Source: Carettochelys insculpta (lineage: Eukaryota; Chordata; Testudines; Carettochelyidae). Taken from it: a DNA stretch of 64,000 bases. A program made the translations under genes and the position numbers. The notes beneath the pieces were generated by a model. That model saw nothing but the letters and a program-made list of their open reading frames with translations. It had not been told where the DNA came from and searched no databases. The DNA is taken from positions 240,854,501 to 240,918,500 of the forward strand of contig NC_134137.1 in the NCBI RefSeq assembly GCF_033958435.1, written 5' to 3'. Shown piece by piece: positions 33,717 through 44,408 of this stretch. The number at the start of each line of letters is the position of its first letter. Positions within the stretch are counted from its first letter, which is position 1.

Positions 33717-34589
33717 CCCTAACTGGCTCTCTACGTACCCAAGTAATGAAAAGCATCAGACTGTCTCCTCCCAGCCAGAAGCTTCACCTCTCTGTGTAGC
33801 TACATAGTGCAGCATGGATGCAGTCTGTTTTTTCACTGTCTTTTGTAGCTGTGTGTACTCCCCACGTCTTCACCACTGTGGACAAAAGGTGAGAGATGGA
33901 CTTGAGCCATAAAATCAATTCGCACTTTTTTCAAAATGTGTGTAGTGGCTCAGAGTGCTGGGGGATAAGATACAAACGAGGATTTTGGATTAGCCCATCA
34001 CAGAAAAAGCACCAATCACAACGTTCAGGTGTGCACTCCAACTTCCAAGCAATTTGGGAGTTCAGCTCATGCTCATCTCTCTGGGCAGAATGCTGAATTC
34101 ATGGCACTGAAATCCCTTCCACTGCATAAAGGCACTATAAACCCAGGAGTATGATTTCCCTGAAGCAAATGAGGATGCTGAGCAGCACACAGCAGAGAAC
34201 TTATTTAAAATGCAGTAACAAAACCCTTTAATAACATCAACTGTAAAACGTGGGGGAATCCTGATCTTAAAAAAAATGCACTCTAAATTCTGGTTTGTTC
34301 ATGTGCAAACCTCTTTATAAGCAACTATTAAAGGGCAGAATTTCTGCGTTGGCCTCCTTTGTTGCAGGCACAAATTTGTGTACACATGGAGACATGCAAG
34401 TACCCCCAGATCTGTTTCTTAGATTTCTAAAAGATCAGATTTGAATGTGCAATTAATTGTAAGGGCAGAAGTTATTTGTAGTCTCAAGACTGTAACTGCA
34501 AAAACAAAGGTTAGGGTGAGACCCTTTTAAATCAGGTCCTTAAACAAGAATGAGTCACTGAATAACAAGGGAGAGCTTTCCAGATGGGT
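33717..34589. other. No gene seen
   Basis: Unique-looking DNA with no recognised element. Confidence 0.45.
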
Positions 34590-34914
34590 GGCATAGCCGT
34601 AAGTGCCATGCACTGCTTGCTTAGGGTGACTATCCATCCCCTATAGGGATGGGCGGCATAGCAGTAAGTGCCATGCACTGCTTGCTTAGGGTGACTATCC
34701 ATCCCTTATTGGGACGGGCGGCATAGCAGTAAGTGCCATGCACTGCTTGCTTAGGGTGACTATCCATCCCCTATAGGGATGGGCGGCATAGCAGTAAGTG
34801 CCATGCACTGCTTGCTTAGGGTGACTATCCATCCCTTATTGGGACGGGCGGCATAGCAGTAAGTGCCATGCACTGCTTGCTTAGGGTGACTATCCATCCC
34901 GTATTGGACGGGAC
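34590..34914. repeat. 65-bp tandem array, five units, dimeric higher-order pattern
   Basis: Units start with 'ggcatagc' at 34590, 34655, 34720, 34785 and 34850, an exact 65-bp step, and continue 'gtaagtgccatgcactgctt', 'gcttagggtgactatccatc'. Unit ends alternate: units 1 and 3 have 'cccctatagggatgggc', units 2 and 4 have 'cccttattgggacgggc'. So the true recent repeat is a 130-bp dimer. Unit 5 runs into the dispersed repeat that follows. Confidence 0.95.
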
Positions 34915-34995
34915 CGTCCCATATGTGGGACACCAAAAAGGCATCCTGACTTTTTTTTAAAAGGGCCTAATTGTCCCGTATTTGGGGCATTTTTT
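34915..34995. repeat. Terminal piece of a dispersed DNA element
   Basis: 'ggaccgtcccatatgtggga' and 'aattgtcccgtatttggggc' resemble the end of a widespread sauropsid repeat that begins AGGGTGACC..GTCCC. 'gtcccatatgtgggac' is a perfect 6-bp-stem hairpin. The tandem units upstream contain the same 'agggtgactatccatccc' end, so the array probably grew from this element's terminus. Confidence 0.5.
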
Positions 34996-36050
34996 CAGGA
35001 ATGCCATGGAAGCTGCTACGGCTCTGGAGGAATGTGCCATGATTCTCTAGGGTGGTTGTTGTTATGTAGTTTATAGCAGATGAGTATGGAGGAGGAGATC
35101 CATTTGGGGAGTAATTGAGATAAGATTGGTACACGTTTTGATTGCTCTGCTGTGGACACAAAGAGCCTCATGAATTTATGGAAGGATTTGGTCCTGTTGA
35201 GATAAAAGGGAAAAATACGTCTGAGGTCAGGAGTATGAAGTGATGCTTCAAGAGTGTCTTCCTGTGGTTTCGGGAAGAAGGCAGGTAAATGTATAGATCT
35301 GATGATACGGAAAGTCAAGGCTCCTTTTGTTTCAGCTCTTAGGGGGGAGCACAACATGATTCTAGCCTTCATAAGGATAATGTAAGGAGGATCTGCCATA
35401 AGGGCTGCTATCTATCCTCCTACTCTGGCAAACACATTGCTCCCTGAAATGCCACCTTCATAAACATACGGAGAAGGAGGCATGCGGCTAATGGTTTGAA
35501 TGGAGTTCCAGTAAGGCTTTTAAGAACAAAGTTAAGGTCTCAGGGTGGTGTGCGGATCCCATACTTTGGGATATATGTTTTGGATTCCTGTGAGGAGGCA
35601 TATGTTGATTGGGTGGGCTAAAAAACAGCAAACCATCTATTGATTCATGAAATGTTGTGATAGCTGCTAGATGAACTTTAAGGGACCTCAGGTATAGACC
35701 AGGTTCCTTGAGGTTGAGCATATAGTCAAGGAATGTGGAGTGGCATGATATGACAGGTGACCATTGGTGGTGTGGGTGCCATAAGGAGAACTGCTTCCAC
35801 TTGCATAGTTAAGTCTTTCTGGTTGTGGGGTGACATCTGTTAAGCAATGTGTGTTTTTCTCTCTTGGAAAGGTTTCTTCTGCATGTTGGAAGCATGGAAC
35901 AGCCATACATTGAGGTGAGCATCACTGGATTTGGATGTAACATTGCATGCTGGTGTTGCAACAGGAGACCCAGTCCCTGTGGTAGTGTGTATGAATTGCA
36001 GAGCATGAGCTGCATCAGGTCAGGGAACTGTCTGACCCAGGTCTGCATGT
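34990..36050 (-). pseudogene. DIRS tyrosine recombinase relic
   Basis: Read from 36050 down: 'WVRQFPDLMQLM' and 'HPNPVMLTSMYGCSML' (linker after RNase H), 'SLKVHLAAITTFHESIDG' (35670s, the N-terminal core-binding segment), 'MADPPYIIL' (35399), 'SLHTPDLRRIFPFYLNRTKS', 'LFVSTAEQSKR' and 'LLPKWISSSILICYKLHNNN' (to about 35060). This block order matches vertebrate DIRS recombinases. The C-terminal H-x-x-R / Tyr region is shifted and decayed after 35040, so the catalytic tetrad is incomplete. Several frame changes separate the blocks. Confidence 0.82.
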
Positions 36051-36423
36051 ATCTTTTGAATTAATCAGGGGATTATTGGTATGGGAGGGGAAACATATAG
36101 CAGTGATGTGCTCCCTGTGACAAGAAAGGCATCCCCAAGTGACCCCTGTTTGGATACCACTCCGGAGCAGAATAGATGCCATTTGTGGTTCTTTTGGGTT
36201 GCAGAGAGATCAATTTGAGAACAAGAGAATTTGGTTGCAGATGCGAGAAAAAGAATTCCATGTCCTTGCCTGGGATCAAGTACTTCCCATCTGCTGGTTT
36301 GTTAGTGGGGGATGCAGACACCAGCATTTGCCAGACCACATCTACCAATTCCATAACGGTCCCATCTCTTTTTAGGGTCATCTTAGTGGTAGCTGGTGTT
36401 TGGAGGATTTGCAGTAGTGTAGC

Positions 36424-37266
36424 CCACTAGGACTTGGGGAGGATTCTCCTCCATCCAGTTCAGTGAGGGGCCATTCTACCTTTCTACACCCCCATGTGGC
36501 TTTACTTTAGAGAATCAGGAGCCATGGCTTCTCAATGGTCCAGTCCTGTAGTCAGACTGAGCTACAACTTCAGCAGTACTGGTCCATGCTTAGGGCAGAC
36601 AGAAGAGTCGTAGGGCTCCGGCCAGGCTGAGCAAGGGTTAATCCTGCCTTTCACTCAGGACAGAGAGCAGTCACTAGGCACCGGTCCTAGCTCAGGGTGG
36701 AAAATCAAAAGGTCGGGCCTCCTATCGAGGCCGAGGGGCTACGAAACGGGTGTGTGCCAACAGCAGTGAGGGGGGGAGACTACCACCCGTGGCTTAGGAT
36801 TAGCAGGAGGGGCTCAGGCCCATCCACTCCACTGCACCCCAGCCCAGGGTCCTATCAGTGGCAGAATGGTCCTGCTACTCGGGTCAGAGGGGATCCAGAC
36901 CGCAGCACACTGATCTAGCTGTCCTTGGGACACTTCCAGACTCCCACTGGGAGCATACCTCACTGGGCAGCAGATTAGGTTCCTCCATGTCCAGGTAGAG
37001 TGGGGCCTCCATCCCATCAGTGAGGCCTGGCTGTCTGTGACAGTCTTTAGCCTCCTGCAGAGTTGTACTGGCCTCCCAGCCTGGGGAGCTCAGGACCAGC
37101 ATATGGCTCTTCCAGTGGCTGGGGCTAAACTGAGCTCCTAGACTCAGCTTTTACACTTCTTGTCCTGTCCCCTGGCTTCTAGCCAAGACAGGGGCAGGTT
37201 TGGGGCTCTGCCCACCAGGGCTTGGGGAGGGGTTCTTCCCCCTCCAGGCCAATGAGGGGCCACTCC
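36424..37266. repeat. 780-bp block with direct-repeat ends inside DIRS gag
   Basis: A segment of about 60 bp at 36424-36483 ('cttggggaggattctcctcc', 'gtgaggggccattctacctt') recurs at 37207-37266 ('cttggggaggggttcttccc', 'atgaggggccactccacctc'). The start-to-start distance is about 783 bp. The DIRS gag frame ends at the right copy and resumes beyond the left one. This fits either one and a fraction units of a tandem repeat or an inserted element with short terminal direct repeats. No coding domain was seen in it. Confidence 0.65.
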
Positions 37267-38000
37267 ACCTCGCTGAAGGAGTTTATGCAGTTTTTTTGTA
37301 CTTCCTGTAGAGCGATCACCTGTGCCGTGGCTACCCTTCCGAGCAGCTCCTGGAGCTGCGTTGTCTTCTGCAGTGTTGGTGTAGGTGGGATCACTGCCTT
37401 GTTTGGCAAGGAGGAAGATTTGTTCAGTGAGGACATTTCCTCATTATCCATGGGGCCCAGCTCCTCACCTTGAGGAGGTCCTTGTCCCCTATGTTTGATG
37501 CTGTCTCTAGGGTTCCAGGGAGAGGGGACCTGATTGCTCATTTAGCCAGTGCTAGACAGAGCTGTGTGGTCTTGTCTGTACCTTGTTCAAAGGTCCCAAA
37601 GTGGCCACGGCCTGGGGTATGGTGGTGGTGGGTATTGCCATGCTGGCCCATACCAATGCTGGAGTGGACTCCAAGGGTAAGCTTTGTAGGGCCAAGCTCT
37701 CAAGGGAGCCACCTCTGATTGGGCAAAGAGTGCTGGAAGGAGAACCTGCTTTCTTGCCTGTGAGCAACTGTCTTGCTGTGTGCAACAAGGGATGCAGGGG
37801 ATAAAGGTGGTTGGCCCATCCTCCTGTTTGGTAAATAGTCCATGCCAAGGAGCAGTGATTGCCTTACCAATCAAATCTCTATATCCTTCTGGTGAAGGAA
37901 CTACACTGGTGCCAAGGAATGCTTCAGAAAGGTATGCTTGTGGTTGAGATTTATTCATTGGTACCAGAGCCTGGTTTGGTGCTATTGGAGGTAGCATGTC

Positions 38001-38940
38001 ATAGACTCATAGGGCTGGAAGGGACCTCAGGAGGTCATCTAGTCCAGCCCCCTGCTTCAAGCAGGATCAACCCTGACTCAGTCATCCCAGACAGGACCTT
38101 GTCAAGCCAGGACTTCAAAACCATGAGGGATGGAGAATCCACCCCTCTCTAGGCAACGAATTCCAATGCTTTACCACGCTCCTGGTGAAGTAGTTTTTCC
38201 TAATATCCAACCTACACATCTCCCTCTTTCACTTCAGACCATTATTCCTTGTTCTGTCATCTGACACCACTGAGAACAGTTTCTCACCCTCCTCTTTAGA
38301 GCTCCCCTTCAGGTAGTTGAAGGCTGCTATTAAATTACCCCAAAGTCTTCTCTTCTGTAAACTAAACAAGCCCAAATCCCTCAGCCTCTCCTCATAGGTC
38401 TTGTGGTCCAGCCCCTTAATCATTTTGTTGCCCTCCACTGAACCTGCTCCAGGACATCCACATCCTTTTTATACTGGAGGGCCCAAAACTGGACACAATA
38501 TTCCAGATGTGGCCTCACTAGTGTCAAATAGAGGGGAACAACCACCTCTCTAGATCTGCTTGAAATGCTCCTCCTATTGCACCCTAGTATCCCGTAGCCT
38601 TCCTGGCTACAAGGGCACAGTGTTTACGCATATCCAGCCTTTTATCCACCATAACCCCTATGTCCCTTTCTGCTGTACTGCTGCTGAGCCAGTCACTCCC
38701 CAGCCTAAAACAATGCTTGGGATTCTTCCAACCCAGGTGCAGGACTCTACACTTCACCTTGTAGAACTGCATCAGATTTCTTTTGGCCCAATCCTCCAAT
38801 TTATCCAGGTCACTCTGGATTCTCTCTCTACCTTCCAATGTATCCAGCTCTCCCCTAGCTTTGTGTCATCTACAAACTTGCTGAGGGTGCAATCCAGTCC
38901 CTCATCCAGGTCATTAATAAAGATGTTGAACAACACCAGT
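38001..38940 (-). mobile_element. CR1 LINE, 5'-truncated, inserted in DIRS gag
   Basis: Minus strand. The 3' end at 38001 ('atagactcatagggctggaa' on plus) and upstream 'gacctcaggaggtcatctag' are classic CR1. The truncated 5' end is at 38940. TGTCA occurs at both borders (37997-38001, 38940-38944), a possible short duplication. It is young enough to translate in large pieces. Confidence 0.92.
38130..38940 (-). pseudogene. CR1 reverse transcriptase C-terminal half, truncated
   Basis: Encodes the RT part of CR1 ORF2, which copies CR1 RNA onto nicked DNA. Visible on minus: 'LFNIFINDLDEGLDCTLSKF' followed by 'VDDTKLG' (catalytic Asp pair of the FADD motif, about 38870-38862), then '[20 protein letters not shown]', '[14 protein letters not shown]', '[20 protein letters not shown]', and in another frame '[20 protein letters not shown]', '[16 protein letters not shown]'. 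Frameshifts near 38770 and 38580-38440 break it, and everything upstream (endonuclease, RT fingers) is absent. The upstream frame reads through from DIRS gag, giving an accidental fusion. Confidence 0.9.
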
Positions 38941-39690
38941 GTCAGTAATGAAGCACAGGTCAGCATCATTGGTGTTGTGGATGAGACTTTATGTCTTGGC
39001 TCCAATCTGGCACATTTCTGCACTATCAGTGTCCATGCTGAGGTGGTGCTGGAGGTGCCATTTTTCAGTGGTGCCAACTGGAACAGCTTAGCACCAAAAG
39101 TCTGGGAAAGTCCCAGTTTGGCGATGAAGAGGCTTGCTTCCTGGAAGGGCTGGAAGTCTGAGCCTCGTCTTTTGCAGTGAATTTCTCACCTAGATATATT
39201 ACAGTGTAAACACTTCTGGAGAATATGGCTCTCCCCCAGGCACCTAATGCAGGAAGAGTATCAGTTAGAGGCTGGCATTGCATTTGGGCAAGTGTTCCAC
39301 TTCTTGAACTTAAGTGAGCCAGGCGTGATGGTGGCTGTTGAGGGGGCATATGCCCTGGAGCCAGGGTAAGGTTGAAGGGAATGGGTAATTGTTTTTTTTT
39401 TAATTGAGAGAGTTAGGATTAAGGTTAGAGGAGAGGCTAAATGGCTTTAGGTCTTTTTTTTTCAGGTTTGAAGGAGTGTGCACTGTGAAGGGCTCTGTCT
39501 TCTGCCAATGACCGTGCAGAAGGACCTGAGGGAGTTGCACTAAATGCACAACAAACAAAGGCACCACTAGACAGCTACTGCACATGTGCAGCATGATCAG
39601 GTACTTCTAGGAAAAAACACCTCTGCTCACTGGCATGACGGTGCACCGCCACCATGCGTGGAGCACTGCAGGGACAGCACTGAAAAGAAG

Positions 39691-41030
39691 AGCACTCTTT
39701 TCTATTTCTCTTTCAAATTCTGAAGGCTTGGATTTCCCTCCAAATGTTTGATCAACAGCTGGCCTTAACTCAGACCTGCCTGGGATGCCCTCTGCCTCAC
39801 TGATGCATGGTCACAGATTCTTGCCTTTCATTTCTTGGCCAGATCTTCTGTCAAGCAGCTAACCCTCTAGGAGTGCAAATGCAGATTACTCTACTTTCTG
39901 GTACTGTATTACTGAGCTGTTTAAGGGCAGTTAGGGAAACCGCTCCCCCCAGTCCTGTCCCCTCACTTGCTTGAATGATTTAAAACTGAACCAGAAAAGA
40001 CACAATCCGCGTTAGGGAGCAATCATTCCTCAGCAGGAAGAGAGATTAGCACAACAGGTCTTTTATACCTCTGGTGAAAAGGTCTGGCCAGGAAGACTGG
40101 GGCTTTACTGAGCTCTAGAGCATCCCCTGGTAAGTACTCCTACAGACCCCCAGATGCTTCCATTGAAATAAACTAGGAGAAAGTAAAGCCATTGTAAGGT
40201 TGCCCGAATTCCTTCAGGGTAAGAATCCATGATTGTTAGGGGGGTAGTGTAATTTACACCACCCAGAAGGTGCCTGGGTGAATCTACCTCCATTCACCCT
40301 CCCGGCATGATTTAACCTTGCCATTGGAAACCTTTAATCCATTGTCTATTGAAATCATTGCCTATTTTTGTTGTAACTGAAAGCTGAACAAGGCATTTAT
40401 ACTGTTGTTTAGCATGGGATCTCCTATTATTTTAGAAGAAATAAAACTAAGGCTTGTGTAATCTCTTTGAATGTAAGCTCTAGTACCTGGACCAAATGGC
40501 ATGCACTTAAATATCTAAGCATTTTGATGTGAGCGTTTGCAGTGCTGTAACTTCACAATATGCACACATGTCCACTAGCTATAGTTTAATAGTACATACT
40601 CAAAGTCTTCAAACGGTCTTAACCATGTTAAATCAAATCAAATTTGAATAAAGCTAAGCAAAGCTGTTTGTCCTCAGTGAGGACTAAGTCAAACTTCACA
40701 CTTCTGTCATTCTTTTTGCAGCTACGTTAAAAAGCCTTGGTTATTGGGGAGGTGGGGGACAGGCGGAGGAAGGAAGGGGAGTTATTCTAAACACACAGCT
40801 GTTTGTTACTTAACTATAGCTGCTGAGCTTTTACTTCCACTTTCAAACAAAAATTGCATCTTCAAGCAGAAACCAAGAACAAAATATAAAGTTTGAAAGG
40901 TGAAGGTTTCAGAAAATTATGAACATAGATCCAGTGAAATAGAGAGTTGCAACAGGAATTGTTTTACAGCCTTAACAATTGTATTTGTAGCTAGCAGCTT
41001 GTGTGCTGAAGCTGAAAACATGTTTATGCA
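39691..41030. other. No gene seen
   Basis: Unique-looking DNA without recognised elements. Confidence 0.45.
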
Positions 41031-41031
41031 G

Positions 41032-41660
41032 GTGTAGGTGAAGGTAAGCCAGTGTACCCCAGTGCAGTGCACCAGTAAGAGAATGGCCAGCTGGGAGTGG
41101 AACTCTGGGTGCTGCCAGCCACCATATATGGGTAAGCTTCCTGTACCCATTCTGGGCACTCCTCCCATTCTGGACCCCTTCTTTCACTGCCTGAGCCAAA
41201 ACCATTCCCACCTGTGGCCCTCAGCCCTAGTGCCGGACAACTGGTGGTGGGGAAGCAAGGTTCCAGCCCTGGTGGCCCAGAGACAGCACCCATAGCCCCT
41301 AGGCAGCATGGCCACAGTACACCCAGGCTCCAGCCCTGAAGCTGAGACAGGTAGGCAGCAGGATGCCTGGAATCCAGTGGCCAGGCAGTGTGGTCCCCTG
41401 CACCCACAGGAACCCTAGGGATCTGGCAGGTAGGCAGCATGGTGATCACACTCCCAATCTCAAAACCCTCACCCCAAACCCATGTCCTTCAATTCCCCCA
41501 ACACCTAACCCCCTGCCCTGACTCGTGCATCCCCCACACCCCACCCAGGCAAATACTGTCATATTGCAACCCTCTGCCCTGAGCAATCCCTGCAAGAGGG
41601 TGGAGTGGGATTGCAATACGACAGTACCTGTAAGAAATTTAACTTACTTTCTCTCCTACA
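41032..41660. mobile_element. hAT-like non-autonomous element, about 630 bp
   Basis: Left 'tgtaggtgaaggtaagccag' and right 'taacttactttctctcctac' are imperfect inverted ends of the CAGGGGTGAAAGTAAG type. Subterminal 'gtaccccagtgcagtgcacc' on the left and 'caatacgacagtacctg' on the right are also of this family. The interior is GC-rich and non-coding, and flanking duplications are not clear. Confidence 0.55.
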
Positions 41661-41840
41661 TACAAGAGAACTATATTAGCAAGAAAACCAGGATTTCCTC
41701 TAGTGTAAAGCCATCATTGGTGATTTATGTCACCGCTCTCTTCCTTCTGCCCAGGAGGAATGTGGTGAATCAGGAGAGGCAGAGGGGGAACATGGTTAGA
41801 GGAGAGAGAAGGAAGCCAAAGGACAACGTGCTCTGGTGAG
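41661..41840. other. Short spacer, nothing recognised
   Basis: 180 bp of unassigned sequence between two related hAT derivatives. Confidence 0.4.
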
Positions 41841-41983
41841 CAGAGGTGAAAGTAAGTAGGTGCGCAGCTATGGAAAGAGCTGGCTGAGCTGTGGCGAAAG
41901 CCAGCAAGGAGCTACTTCAAGAGCTGGCAGGGACTGAAGTTGCAAAAGAACAGTACGCGTAAGATTTTTTCATTTCACCCCTG
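41841..41983. mobile_element. Miniature hAT element, 143 bp
   Basis: Ends 'cagaggtgaaagtaagt' and 'tttcatttcacccctg' are inverted. Flanking 8-mers CTGGTGAG (41833-41840) and CTGGTGGT (41984-41991) agree at 6 of 8 positions, fitting an aged hAT duplication. It is the same end type as the neighbour at 41032. Confidence 0.75.
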
Positions 41984-42451
41984 CTGGTGGTCCTCATCCA
42001 ACAGAACAATAGCAAGGGCACCACCCAGATGGACTTTAGACTGTTCTAAATTTCACCTAGGCATTCTTTGATCCCCAGTTAGGCCAAGGGTCAGAGGAGA
42101 ATAAAAATGGGTTAAAGCTTTTACCTCAGAATAAGCTAAGAGAAAGGAGAAGTCTTGGTAACATTGCCTGACCTTAAAAGCACCTTCCATCACCTCAACA
42201 ATCTAAGCCAAGCCACAGGGAAAGCTCAGTCAGACCCAGGGTTGTTAGCTACCTATCTTATTCTTCCAAAACATCAGGGTTGTGCTTTAAATGACTGAAC
42301 CAATGTGTATTAGATATGTAATATATATTCATTTATTTCAAAGTATGCACAAGCTGATAAATACACTGTAGCATGCATAGGATGCTCTTTCCATCCTGCC
42401 TGCTAAGGGCTCTTAAAAGTTTTAGTAGCATCTTTTCATTAATAACACTAT

Positions 42452-42885
42452 GGCTGCCTCTACACTAGCCCCCTTCTTTCAGAAGGGTCATGGTAATGAG
42501 GGATTTTGGCAGATGCTGATGGGGCGCTGTCATAAATATTCAGCACCTCATTAGCATAATAGGGGCCACACGCGATTCAAAAGTGGCACTTTTGATATGC
42601 ACGCCACCCATGTAGCTGAGGGCCTTTTGAAAGGATCTCGATTTTGAAAGCCCCTCCTTTTCAAAAGCAAATGGGAAGAAGGGGCTTTCTAAGGCAGAGG
42701 GGCCTTTCGAAAGGCCCCCGTCTATACAGGCAGAGTGTGTTTCGAAAGCAGCACTTTCGAATCTTGTGTGGCCTCCATTATGCTAAAGAGGCACTGCATA
42801 TTCATGGGAGCACCTCATTAGCATCTGCCAAAATGCCTCATTACCATGCCCCTTCCGAAAGGAGGGAGCTAGGGTAGACAAGACC
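42452..42885. mobile_element. MITE with about 75-bp inverted ends, 434 bp
   Basis: Left 'ggctgcctctacactagccc', 'ggtcatggtaatgagggatt', 'ttggcagatgctgatggggc' is mirrored on the right by 'gcacctcattagcatctgcc', 'aaaatgcctcattaccatgc', 'ggagggagctagggtagaca'. TAT flanks both ends (42449-42451, 42886-42888). Internal 'ctttcgaaagg' and 'tttcgaaagc' palindromes link it to the Harbinger family at 21980. Confidence 0.88.
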
Positions 42886-42888
42886 TAT

Positions 42889-44408
42889 AACACATGAAAT
42901 TTCACGTCTAGACCAAAGAGAATGAGATAATCATCCGGAACATTTTGTGAGTCGAAAATTGCACAGAATGTAAGCAACACAGAAATGAGACAAGATTGTG
43001 GAAAGGAAAAGATGAGTAGGGCACTGCTGTGATGTGAAACTTCATCTGAGTATGTAAACAAAAACAGTAGTTTTAAAGAAAAAAATATGACTTCTCGCTG
43101 TCCATTTAATAATTCCATTACCAGATACAAACATGTCCAAATACCTCTGGATGCCTTTGCATTGAAAAACAGTGTATTCTTAAATGTAGTCCGTGTATGT
43201 CCTTCTCTGTCAGGTAGTGATTAAATATTACCATTTTGAATTCTAGTTTACATTTAAGTATTATATCCAATCTTGTTAGGGATATACATGTTCAGTTCAA
43301 ATGGTTATCAATGTTTTTAAACTGCAGGGTTACTTGGCACACAGCTTTTTATTGCTGTTTGTTTGTTTGTTTGTTTACAAAGAGAAGCAAGCAGGGTTGG
43401 GGAACTGTTTTGATATGGAGATGTTCATCTGAAAGTCACTGGGTTGAATTCAGCTCAGGTGAAGTTCCCTGGGCTATATGAATTTAGGTATAGATCTCTG
43501 TCCAGTTTCAAGTTCAAAAGGGAAAACGCCACAATATCCACATTCATCCTTGCTAGCCTTTTAAGCTGAGTTGTCAAGGGTTGACTGGGGATGGAGATTT
43601 TAATTCTCATCACCTTTTGAAGCAGTCCCTCCAACATGAGACTGCTTCAGATCCAAAGCCTCCTGGACACACTGAAGTGACAAAGAACCCTGTCCTTTCC
43701 GAGGAAATAAGAGATATACACATGACAATTTCCTCCAGAAAGGAATGGAACCCTGTGTGAGCAACTCGGTTCACTCACTGGGGACCACAAATGAGCCAAC
43801 ATCATCTCATGACCAGCAATAATGAAAGCAAGTGTAACATCAGAAATAGACTTCTAGGCATCAGCCATCACCAAGAAGAGATCACCTATCAACCCAAAGA
43901 GCAGAGAAGACCCTCTGTGTCAGATCATCATTATAACCCTGATTTGCAAAAGCCAAGGAAGTCCCATGTCTTCAAATATGGCAATAGTTGTCACAACCAT
44001 TTAAATATTCTTAGCCAGCAAGAGCAGATTAAGCTCTGGTCAATGGTTGCATAGATTGCCAGTGTCAAAAGAGATGTGATAACACCAGCTGCAACTCAAT
44101 CACAGTATATATCTGCTTCAATTTTGTCTGCAAAGTTGCCTGAAATCTCCCTCAAAATAACTTACAGTAGCAAATGAATGGAGAGAGCACAAGCTAAAAT
44201 GGCTGTCTGCCACTGAGAACAGATCTGCTGACTGAGATTTTGTAGATGCCATTATGGAGGCAGAAAGCTCTCTTTTTTTTATTTTTGGACTTCTGCACAG
44301 ACACAGCATAAGAATTTTTAAATCTGTGTGGTGCAATTGATAATTTTCAATCTCTGCTTTGCCACATGTGCTCTTACCAACTTCCCTTCTACTTCAGCTG
44401 TTACACAT
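42889..44408. other. No gene seen
   Basis: AT-rich DNA with a (GTTT)n run at about 43360-43378. Confidence 0.45.

Larger units (their letters stand above)
36130..39350 (-). pseudogene. DIRS gag-like protein relic, interrupted twice
   Basis: On the minus strand a zinc-knuckle-like motif C-x2-C-x4-H-x4-C-x2-C is at about 39251-39201 ('CIRCLGESHILQKCLHC'). A variable region follows to 38945, then the CR1 insertion. Beyond it, 37997-37587 is Pro/Tyr/Trp-rich ('GPAWQYPPPPYPRPWPLWDL'), as in vertebrate DIRS gag. 37541-37270 has 'LQELLGRVATAQVIALQEVQ'. After the second insertion 36420-36190 continues with 'DVVWQMLVSASPTNKPADGK' and 'YLIPGKDMEFFF', the conserved gag C-terminus (Trp-Gln, Lys-Tyr, Pro-x-Lys). 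It would package element RNA; it is now broken. Confidence 0.82.
34990..39690 (-). mobile_element. DIRS1-like tyrosine-recombinase retrotransposon, deleted and interrupted
   Basis: Minus-strand relic with the gag-like protein (about 39350-36130), then directly the region between RNase H and recombinase, then the tyrosine recombinase (about 36050-34990). The reverse transcriptase and most of RNase H are missing at a junction near 36120-36160. Two later insertions sit in gag: a CR1 (38001-38940) and a block with repeated ends (about 36424-37206). DIRS elements integrate through a tyrosine recombinase rather than a DDE integrase. Terminal repeats were not delimited; 'gcacatgtgcagtagctg' (minus strand, near 39580) may belong to the 5' leader. 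Confidence 0.82.

Noticed and set aside
34590..34914. CRISPR-like array
   Set aside because: Units are contiguous 65-bp tandem copies with no unique spacers, in vertebrate DNA.
38560..39180. Plus-strand open frame of 206 codons
   Set aside because: Antisense to CR1 RT and DIRS gag, both recognised on minus; it is a shadow.
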